Shown in pieces: positions 22,722-29,171 of a DNA stretch of 29,171 nt (positions are counted from its first letter, which is position 1; each line of letters opens with the position of its first letter). The DNA is from Spirochaetota bacterium. GTDB lineage: Bacteria; Spirochaetota; UBA12135; COTS27; JAFLEE01. The stretch covers positions 1 through 29,171 of the forward strand of contig JAFLEE010000070.1 in the NCBI GenBank assembly GCA_017302015.1, written 5' to 3'. The position numbers and the translations under genes are program-made. The notes under the pieces are model-generated. The model made no database searches and had not been told where the DNA came from. It was given only the letters and a program-made list of their open reading frames with translations.

Positions 22722-25700
22722 TTACTTCCCCTTCCAATCCGGGAAATAGGGGTGGGTGTAGACGCGTTCTTTCGCGGATTCGATTACGGCCGTGAACGGG
22801 CCCGGGGCAACGCGGGCGAGGTCGACGACCACCATCCCGTCCGGGTCCTGCTTCCAGGCGGTGAAGGGGGTTCCGTTGACGAGGCAGCGGATGACCTTCC
22901 CCCGGCTGAAGCACTCAATGGAAGCGACTACCGGCGCCGAAGCGACGAGTTCGCCTTGGAGGGTGAGGACGGACTTTTCTTCGGCGGCTTTCCGGAGGGC
23001 CAAGGCCGGCCAGGACTGGAGGAAGAAATGGTTCTCCCGGGCGATGAGCATCCCCGGCGTATTGGCATAATTGCCCCAACGCCCTTCCCGCCAAAGGGGC
23101 GCGCAGGCGGCGTCCACGGTCTCCAGGTCGCGCACGAGGCCGGCCGTTTCTCCCGGGAGGAAACTGCGCGCGAAGAGGCGGCACCACGGACCGCCGAGCA
23201 CATCCTCTTCCCGCCAGTCCGGGCAATAGCGGTCCACCCCGGCCTCGAAGGCCAGCACCGCGGGGAAGGCGTAGAGTTTATGGTAGAGCATGGTCTCGCA
23301 GGGGATCCCGATCCCCGCGGTATCGTAGAGGTAGGGCGGCATGCGCCGGGCGGAGATGGGCCTCTGGTCGAAACCGTTCTCGCGGAAGCCGGTGATCACC
23401 GCGTCGTCGGGGGCGAGGTTCGAGGGCACCAGCCCGAGGGAACGCGCATAGGGCTGGAAGACCATGCGCGCGCGCAGGGCCACGGCCTGCCGCGCGCCGA
23501 GGTAGGCGAAGAAATCCTCGCCGTCGCGGTCTCCCAGGGCCCGGGCGAGGCGCTGGTGGGCGATGCTCCCCGGCATCTCGCTGTCGAGCATGTCGATGAA
23601 CGACCCGAGGCCGTACTCGCGGCAGCCGGAGGCGAGGTAGGCCCAATCGTGCATGCGCCAGAGGAAGCTGGCCTGGTACTGGCTGAACGACCAGGTGCTC
23701 GCCGCCGTGCGCCAATCCCCCCCGTACTGGGCCGCCGCCCAATCGAAGGATTGCTGGTTCCCGCAGAACTCGTTGACGTCGTTATAGGTCTCGTTGCCGG
23801 TGGTGAAGATGGTGTTCACCGGGTAGCGAAGGCCCGTGTAGGGCTCCCGTCGCACCTCCTGCAGGGCCGCCGGCTGGAGGAAATTCCAGACGAGGCGGTA
23901 GGTCTCGAGCTGGCGCTCCATGAGAGAGAGCTCGTCCCCGGAGAGGAGGAACCGGGTGAGCACCCCCGCCGTCATGCGCCGCAGGCCGGAGAGGTCGTAG
24001 AAGTCCATGCCGAGGGGCGAGGGAAAACGCTTGGCCATCTCCTGCCCGCCCCAGGTCTTCCAGGCGCCGTTCTCCTTTTTCGAGAAACGCCAAGCCCACC
24101 GGGCGGGGAGCGCGAAATGCTCCCCCGCGGATTTTCGCAGGGCCTCGTTGCCCGAGCGGTCGACGATGCCGAAATGCCCCAGGGGCGCCAGCGGGAGGCT
24201 ATAGGCGAGTTCGGCGCCCTCGCTGACGACCAAGGGGCCCTGCGCCGTGAGGCAGCCCGTCTTGAGCATCGGCGCCGATCCCTCCCACCGGCTATGCCCG
24301 CCGGCCATGTCGAAGGCCACGAGCGGAGGCAGGGCCGACCAATCGGGATGGGGGATCTTCCACGCATCGGGGGCGTCGTCGTAGACGAACCGATCGGCGA
24401 GGATCGCCCGGCCCGCCTTCCGGTCCACCGCGAAACGCTCCTCGACCTGCATGGGCACCTTGAGGGCCCTCGGCGACCAGAAGGCGATCGCCTCGGCGAG
24501 CGCCTGATGCTTGCCCGTGAGCCAAGCCTCGGCATCGGCGCGGGTGAAGGCCGTTTCCCCGAAGGGGAAAAGCATCACCACCCGCCCCGCCGGGCCCGTG
24601 AAGCGCAGGCGCAAGCCCGTGCTCTCGAGGTCGACCCCCCGGGGCCGATTCTGCACGACCCACAGGAACGGCACGACGCGATCGGCGCTCTCGCCCTGGA
24701 ACCAGCCGCCCAGGGTATTGTCCTGCCAGGCTTCGGGCCCGCGCTTCCACGGGAAGGCTTCGGAGGCCGCCTTCACCACGAGGCCCGCGCCGTCGCGGTA
24801 GAACACGCCCAGGGGACGCAGGTCGCCGATCCCGAGTTCTTGGGCGCTCGTCTCGAGCACCAGGCCCGGAAGCGCGAGGGAGTGGCGGATTTTCAGGGGA
24901 TGGTCCCCCTGCGCCTGCGAGAGGGATTTGGAGAGCCAGGTGAGCCCTTCGACGGCGAGCTCGCCCTTACGGCCGGTGCCCGCCAACCGGAGGTCCAGGG
25001 GCGATTTGTAGATGCCCCCGTCCCCCTTATTGTTCTCGACGCGCAGCACGAGTTCGAGGCGGCCCGTGGCCGTGAGCGCCCGCGCCACCGGGTAGCGGCG
25101 CGGCGCGCTCCACCAGAACTCGGTGCGGTTATCGGTGGCCCCCACGGCCACCCCGTTGACCCAGGCCTGGTCGAAATCGTCCACGCCGCCCAGGTTCCAC
25201 TCCAGATCCTTCCCGCGCAGCGCGGGGGGCAAGTCCACCGAGAGGCGGTACCACGCGATGCGGTGCTTGCCGAGGCCGCCGGCTTCCCACCAGCCCGGTA
25301 CGGCCGTGGGCGTCCAACCATCGCCCGGCAGGGCCTCGATGCGCCATTTCTGCTCGTCGTCGAAGAGGATCCGCCATTCCCCCGCGAGGCCGATGGCTTC
25401 GTTCTCGCCCCCGGCCGTCTGGAAGGTGAACTCCCGCCGGCGCCAGACCCAACTCCCCTTGTCGGTGAGTTCGCCCACCAGCAGCCCGTCGGAGGGCTTC
25501 CAACCGAATCGGCCGAAATTGGAGGCCGACAAGCCGGTGTAGGCCGCCGTCGGCGCGCCGCCTTGGACCGAGAGCGCGCCCTTGGCCGCGGAACTCCGCA
25601 ATTTCGCCTCGACCGCGCTGGCGCGGGCGGCGTCGAGTCCACCGAGATGATCGAGGAGGCGCACGAGGGCGGCGTCATGGAAAGGGCGCAGCGGCGGCAT

Positions 25701-26672
25701 CGCATAGTCGCGGCCGAAGCTGCCGTTCCAATAATAGAGTTTCCCCTTCCCGAGGGGGCGGGAGACCAGGGCGGGTACGCCATCCTGGTAGCGGCCCTCC
25801 ACCGTTGCGCCGGCGTCGAGGGCGACGGCGAGCCGGGCCTGGGCGATGTTCCCGATGCCCGCGGCCCAACCCTCCGACGCGAGGGGCGAGGCGGTCACAG
25901 CCGCGGCGGTGTCGATGCGAAGGCCGAGGAGGCGCTGTACGGCCGCGTCGACCGGGCCGAAGGCCAGGAGCCGCCCGCCCTCCTCCACGAAACGTTTCAC
26001 GCGGTCGGCCATTTCGGGCAGCGGCGCGACCTGGGCCGGCGCGCCCGCGTGCGTATCGAGTTCGCCGCCGTCCGCGCCCCCCGTTTTCAGGGTCGCCATG
26101 AGCCAACTTTCGTTGAAATAACTCTTCGGCGCCACGAAGGTCGCCTTGCCCTCGCCGATGACGCGCACCCCCTTCAGGATGAAATGGAGGGCCACGTCGC
26201 CCGGCTTCGTATCGGCGGGCACCTTCAATTCGTATGGCCCGTCGACGATGAGCGCCCCCGGAACCCACTTCGGCACGGGGGTCTTGAAATCATGGTCGTG
26301 GTTGATGAGGATGCGGTCGCCCTGGCGATAATGCACGGCGAGGCGCAGATCCGCGGCCATCGGATCGCTGGAAAGCCGGCGGAAATAATAGGTCGCCGTG
26401 AACGACGCGCCGGGGGAGAGGGTGCTGCGGCTCAGGCGGATCCCCTCCAAGCGCAAAACGGGCGTATGGAACGACCTCCCGTAGAGGAGCACCGAAGCGG
26501 GGGGCACAGCGGCCTCCGGTTGGAAGCGTTCCACCCGGCGGCTTTGGGCTTGGGAGCCGAGCAGCCATTCCACCCAGGGTTTCTGCACGGCCTCATCGCC
26601 CGGCGTGCAGACGAACAGGGACTGGGCGGCGAGCGGCAGGAGGAACATGAAGGCGACAAAAAAGAAGCGCAT
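22722..26672 (-). CDS. Very large secreted carbohydrate-associated protein, family unassigned
   Basis: A 1316-aa exported protein. The signal peptide is MRFFFVAFMFLLPLAAQS. Residues about 20-60 and 190-330 look like halves of a class-I glutamine-amidotransferase/ThuA-like fold (VLLYGRS; RFVEEGGRLLAFGP; KGKLYYWNGSFGRDYA). An inserted beta-sandwich lies between them (KWVPGALIVDGPYELKVPADTKPGDVALHF). Residues about 430-600 resemble a GH2-type sugar-binding jelly roll (WRIEALPGDGW, WYRLSVDLPPALRGKDLEWN, AWVNGVAVG). The C-terminal 700 residues hold a further sandwich and a helical part (around ETYNDVNEFCGNQQSFDWAAAQYGGDW) that may be a toroidal glycosidase-like domain. I cannot identify catalytic residues. 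AAGGAA lies 5 bases before the ATG. A 4-kb open frame on the opposite strand is a GC-bias shadow. Confidence 0.7.
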   Translation of the reverse strand: MRFFFVAFMFLLPLAAQSLFVCTPGDEAVQKPWVEWLLGSQAQSRRVERFQPEAAVPPASVLLYGRSFHTPVLRLEGIRLSRSTLSPGASFTATYYFRRLSSDPMAADLRLAVHYRQGDRILINHDHDFKTPVPKWVPGALIVDGPYELKVPADTKPGDVALHFILKGVRVIGEGKATFVAPKSYFNESWLMATLKTGGADGGELDTHAGAPAQVAPLPEMADRVKRFVEEGGRLLAFGPVDAAVQRLLGLRIDTAAAVTASPLASEGWAAGIGNIAQARLAVALDAGATVEGRYQDGVPALVSRPLGKGKLYYWNGSFGRDYAMPPLRPFHDAALVRLLDHLGGLDAARASAVEAKLRSSAAKGALSVQGGAPTAAYTGLSASNFGRFGWKPSDGLLVGELTDKGSWVWRRREFTFQTAGGENEAIGLAGEWRILFDDEQKWRIEALPGDGWTPTAVPGWWEAGGLGKHRIAWYRLSVDLPPALRGKDLEWNLGGVDDFDQAWVNGVAVGATDNRTEFWWSAPRRYPVARALTATGRLELVLRVENNKGDGGIYKSPLDLRLAGTGRKGELAVEGLTWLSKSLSQAQGDHPLKIRHSLALPGLVLETSAQELGIGDLRPLGVFYRDGAGLVVKAASEAFPWKRGPEAWQDNTLGGWFQGESADRVVPFLWVVQNRPRGVDLESTGLRLRFTGPAGRVVMLFPFGETAFTRADAEAWLTGKHQALAEAIAFWSPRALKVPMQVEERFAVDRKAGRAILADRFVYDDAPDAWKIPHPDWSALPPLVAFDMAGGHSRWEGSAPMLKTGCLTAQGPLVVSEGAELAYSLPLAPLGHFGIVDRSGNEALRKSAGEHFALPARWAWRFSKKENGAWKTWGGQEMAKRFPSPLGMDFYDLSGLRRMTAGVLTRFLLSGDELSLMERQLETYRLVWNFLQPAALQEVRREPYTGLRYPVNTIFTTGNETYNDVNEFCGNQQSFDWAAAQYGGDWRTAASTWSFSQYQASFLWRMHDWAYLASGCREYGLGSFIDMLDSEMPGSIAHQRLARALGDRDGEDFFAYLGARQAVALRARMVFQPYARSLGLVPSNLAPDDAVITGFRENGFDQRPISARRMPPYLYDTAGIGIPCETMLYHKLYAFPAVLAFEAGVDRYCPDWREEDVLGGPWCRLFARSFLPGETAGLVRDLETVDAACAPLWREGRWGNYANTPGMLIARENHFFLQSWPALALRKAAEEKSVLTLQGELVASAPVVASIECFSRGKVIRCLVNGTPFTAWKQDPDGMVVVDLARVAPGPFTAVIESAKERVYTHPYFPDWKGK

Positions 26673-27107
26673 CGGATTTCCTTGCCAAACGCCCCATGGC
26701 GGCTTCCGGCCGCGGCGTCCAGATCGCAATCCTCCTGACTGCATGAGATCCCCCTTGGGCGGGATTCAACAGGAGGATACGCTCAATTTAGTATCTAAAC
26801 AAGGTGGTTGGAAATCGGGAAATTCCCGTCCGAAACGCGCCGTTTCGTGGAAACGAGCGGGCACCAAGGGCCTATGGAGAGATCCCGGCGGCATTCGACG
26901 CCGAAAGCGTGGGTTTATCGGAATGAATTGCGCGTCCCCTTCCCGCGACAGATGTGTTAACATAGGGGACGCCCCACCCGGACCGGGTCGGCGATCGCGG
27001 AATAAAGGGGCCCCTTGAGGAAGGGGCCCGCCCCACGAGCGCTCCCCACCGAATAGGCCCGAAGGCTCACCGACCGAACCAACGCGCACCGCGCAAAGGA
27101 GACTCCC
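26673..27107 (+). promoter_or_regulatory. Divergent promoter region; structured leader before the MBL gene
   Basis: These 435 bases separate the large minus-strand gene from the plus-strand MBL gene and carry no gene. The palindrome TGTTAACA is at 26955-26962 and includes a TAACAT that could be a -10. ACCCG/CGGGT arms lie near 26976-26988. A perfect 9-base-pair stem, GGGCCCCTT (27008-27016) with AAGGGGCCC (27021-27029) around GAGG, follows. No uridine run comes after it, so it looks like a leader stem rather than a terminator. AAAGGAG (27095-27101) lies six bases before the MBL start codon. A weak TTGTTT/TATCCT pair with 17-base spacing on the minus strand might serve the large gene. Confidence 0.35.
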
Positions 27108-28420
27108 ATGGGCCAAAGAACCCTCCGGGAACAGGCCATCCTGCTTCCCCCCTACGTCCTCAATACATTAAAGACCCTCCCCTGGATCGATTCCTCCCCC
27201 GAGGGCATCCAATTCCACGACGACGATTTCATCGCCGTGCTCTACGGCGTGCGCGGCAGCACGGCCTTCTCGGGCCCCGCCACGGTGCGCTACGGGTCCA
27301 ACACCACGGCCTACCAGATCTGGAGCCCGAAACTCCCCACCAATGTGCTCTACCTCGGCGACGGCGGCTCGGGCATCCTCGAGATCGACGATGCGGTGAT
27401 CCGCAAGATCTTCGCCCAAGGGGTCAACCCGTTCACGGCCCCGGCCTCCGCCGTGGCCCCCCACCTCGCGCGCATCCTCAATACCTACACCCACTACCAC
27501 TACGACCACCTGCACCTCGGCGCGCCGCTGGCCGGCCTCTTCCACGCCAATGCCGTGCCCAAGACCATCATCGGCGGGGAGAACCCTAAGAGCCAGTTCA
27601 CGAAGACGTTCAAGCGGCCGGCCTTCCCGCGGGATTTCGGCGAGATGCAGGCCTCCTACACCTTCCACGACATCTCCGACCCCCGGTCCAGCGTGCTCAT
27701 CTTCACCCCGACGGGCGAGTTCCGCGACATGTCCTCCAGCGATTTCAACACCTACCTCGACTCCGAGCATCCCCAGGTGCGCCACAATAAGGTCTTCTAC
27801 GACCTGCGGATTGCCTGGTGGTGCGCCTCTACAACGCCGACCACCCCGACCCGTGCATCAGTTACCGCTACGAGAACTACGACCACAGCGGCCGCCTCGT
27901 CAACGCCTTCGTCATGGTGACCGACCACGAGATCCGCGAGACCGACGACCGCAATGCCTACTTCACCCGCCACGTGAAGGACGCCGACGTGGTGTACTTC
28001 GACGCCCAGTACAATGAGAAGAACTTCGTCCCCGGCTTCGGCCACGGGCGCGTCGAGATCGTGGGCGCCATGGCCGCGACCCTCGGCCTCAAGAACGTCC
28101 TCCTCGGCCACCACGACCCCAAGCGCACCGACGACCAGATCGACGCCATGGTCGAGGAGGCCCACGCCGCCTACCAGGCGCGCCTGGCCGACCGGGGCGG
28201 CGACTGCCGCATCGTGGGCGCCTCCGACCGCATGATGATCTTCATCCCCGGGGCCAGCCGGGGCCGGCGGGGGGTGGTCTTCGGCCGCATGAACATCGAC
28301 CGGGGCGACGCCACCCTCACCGACGATATCGGCGACCAATCCACCGTGGTCAGCCGCTACCAGTCCTTCGACCTCACCCAGGTCTACCGCCTCGAGGACC
28401 ACACGAAGCAGAGCGGCTGA
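27108..28420 (+). pseudogene. MBL-fold hydrolase gene interrupted by a one-base frameshift
   Basis: Two frames together encode one about 437-aa metallo-beta-lactamase-fold protein. The first part (from 27108) has GVRGSTAFSGPATVRYGSNT and the metal motif THYHYDH (H129, H131, D133, H134), and runs correctly to VFYDLR near 27808. The second frame continues from there with LVVRLYNADHPDPCISYRYEN, VVYFDAQYNE (metal-ligand Asp region) and VLLGHHDPKRTDDQIDAM (late His). Restoring one G at the CGGAT near 27807-27811 gives an uninterrupted DLRDCLVVRLYN. No slippery heptamer is present, so programmed frameshifting is unlikely. It is a real one-base deletion or a homopolymer sequencing error. In the form given, the product would stop at 27920 and lose the C-terminal ligands. 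AAAGGAG precedes the ATG by 6 bases. Confidence 0.85.
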
Positions 28421-28443
28421 GCGCGGCCCGAGCCGCCGGGGGC

Positions 28444-29171
28444 CTAGAAGAGGTCCCCGGTGAAGCCGCCCGTCTGGTTGAAATCCTTCACGTACTGGGC
28501 GAGTCCCTCGGCGATCGCGTCGGCGAGGCGGCGCATCTTGGCCTCCTCGCTCAAGTACTCCATGTCGGCCTTGTTGGAGAGGAAGCCGCACTCGATGAGG
28601 ATGCTCGGCATCACGGCCCCCTTCAGGACGTAGAAGGTCTCGCTCTTCACCCCCCGGCTGACCGCGTAGTCCTTGATGCGGTTGAAGACGGCGAAGTGCA
28701 CGTTCTCCGCGATCATGCGGCTCTCCTTCTGGTACTGGATGGCGGCGATGCGGCCGAAGATCTTCTCCCAATCGGAGAGCCCGGCGAGGTTGGTGCGCTC
28801 GGGGTTGAAGGCCCGGTTCTCCCAGATCGCCCAGATGCGGGCGTTCTCGCTCCATTCCTGGTGCCCCATGTAGTAGACCTCGAAGCCGCGCGTCTCGGCG
28901 TCGAGCCAGATATTGAGGTGGATGGAGACGAAGAGCCCGTTCTGGTCGCGCTTCACCTTGCCGTTGGCCACCCGGCAGCGGTCCTCCGAGGAGATGTATT
29001 CGTCCTTGTCCCGCAGCAGGAACGTTTGGACCAGGGGCAGGCGATTGGTGAGCGCGTCGCGCAGGGGCATCACCTCGCCGAGGGCGCGGTGCGCGTAGTC
29101 GGACTCGGCGAGCACCATGCCGGCCATGAAGGCCCCGAGGGCGAGGGACAACCCCGCGAGGGAGGTGAGCC
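28444..29171 (-). CDS. Chimera: CPA2 antiporter segment fused to C-terminal half of an Amidase_3 (partial)
   Basis: The frame is open at the right edge of the window, so its true start lies outside. The first about 38 residues (LTSLAGLSLALGAFMAGMVL, then AESDYAHRALGEVMPLRDA) match the transmembrane core of monovalent cation:proton antiporter-2 (KefB/KefC-like) proteins. At about 29050-29060 the sequence passes in frame to the second half of an N-acetylmuramoyl-L-alanine amidase of the Amidase_3 type: DKDEYISSEDRCRVAN, LFVSIHLN with one zinc His, and ILIECGFLSN with the catalytic Glu. The amidase N-terminal zinc ligands (the usual GHGG and Glu region) and the antiporter's remaining helices and TrkA domain are absent. 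The product is probably neither a working transporter nor a working amidase. It converges with the frameshifted MBL gene across a 23-base gap. Confidence 0.75.
   Translation of the reverse strand, partial: LTSLAGLSLALGAFMAGMVLAESDYAHRALGEVMPLRDALTNRLPLVQTFLLRDKDEYISSEDRCRVANGKVKRDQNGLFVSIHLNIWLDAETRGFEVYYMGHQEWSENARIWAIWENRAFNPERTNLAGLSDWEKIFGRIAAIQYQKESRMIAENVHFAVFNRIKDYAVSRGVKSETFYVLKGAVMPSILIECGFLSNKADMEYLSEEAKMRRLADAIAEGLAQYVKDFNQTGGFTGDLF

Noticed and set aside
22677-26738. A 1353-aa open frame on the plus strand opposite the large secreted gene
   Set aside because: The composition (Gly, Arg, Glu and Pro-rich, no domain motifs) is that of an antisense shadow from high G/C third positions. 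The minus-strand protein has a signal peptide, ribosome site and domain features.
27800-27825. Programmed -1 ribosomal frameshift in the MBL gene
   Set aside because: No slippery heptamer or downstream pseudoknot is visible at the switch point, and loss of one G explains the break more simply.
28413-28436. GCGGCT/AGCCGC inverted repeat between the convergent genes as a bidirectional terminator
   Set aside because: Only six base pairs with a 12-base loop and no T tract on either side; expected by chance in such GC-rich DNA.
1-29171. CRISPR arrays, tRNA or rRNA genes, insertion sequences, phage genes
   Set aside because: No regularly spaced repeats, no clover-leaf sequence with a TTCRA-type T-loop, no transposase, integrase or phage motif was found on either strand.

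Overview
The window is high-GC, gene-dense bacterial DNA. It reads as an accessory carbohydrate-utilisation region joined to a short housekeeping operon. Several things point, weakly, to a PVC-type lineage (Lentisphaerota, Verrucomicrobiota or Planctomycetota) or a similar heterotroph: a URO-D-type methyltransferase homologue beside glycosidases, a GntR/LacI hybrid regulator, two AraC regulators, large secreted beta-helix and sandwich proteins, and an orphan sugar-binding protein. There is no rRNA or tRNA in the window, so the assignment is an inference.

Left part (1-5.7 kb). On the minus strand lie an AraC regulator, a GH4 alpha-galactosidase-like enzyme ending in a clear intrinsic terminator, and a URO-D-family protein. 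A histidine phosphatase follows, also on the minus strand, and then a plus-strand MBL-fold hydrolase. Inverted repeats sharing GATTCT/AGAATC half-sites sit just before the AraC gene and again upstream of GH4, which suggests one regulator controlling both.

Middle part (5.9-16.1 kb). A GntR-DNA-binding/LacI-sensor regulator overlaps by 8 nt a 1089-aa secreted clan GH-A-like glycosidase. A 17-bp palindrome lies between the candidate -35 and -10 boxes of the regulator's promoter. Next is a cytoplasmic GH78 alpha-L-rhamnosidase. A sugar ABC solute-binding protein without permeases follows, divergent from a second AraC regulator. The likely logic is that outer hydrolases release rhamnosylated or galactosylated oligosaccharides, the binding protein captures them, and the cytoplasmic GH78 and GH4 finish degradation.

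Right part (16.2-29.2 kb). This holds a shortened VOC-fold protein, a secreted beta-helix protein, and the unit mini-hemerythrin/rsmD/recO/rnr, which is preceded by a perfect TATAAT and two mutually exclusive hairpins. A 1316-aa secreted carbohydrate-associated protein is on the minus strand. The end holds a frameshifted MBL hydrolase and, at the edge, an apparent antiporter-amidase fusion.

The most unusual signal is a set of proteins in the right half that look internally deleted or fused in frame. The hemerythrin keeps only its first residues and last iron-ligand helix. The VOC protein lacks the strand with its third metal ligand. RNase R lacks its usual N-terminal OB domains. A CPA2 antiporter segment is joined to the C-terminal half of an amidase. 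These could be real genome-erosion scars, or an assembly problem; the sequence alone cannot decide.
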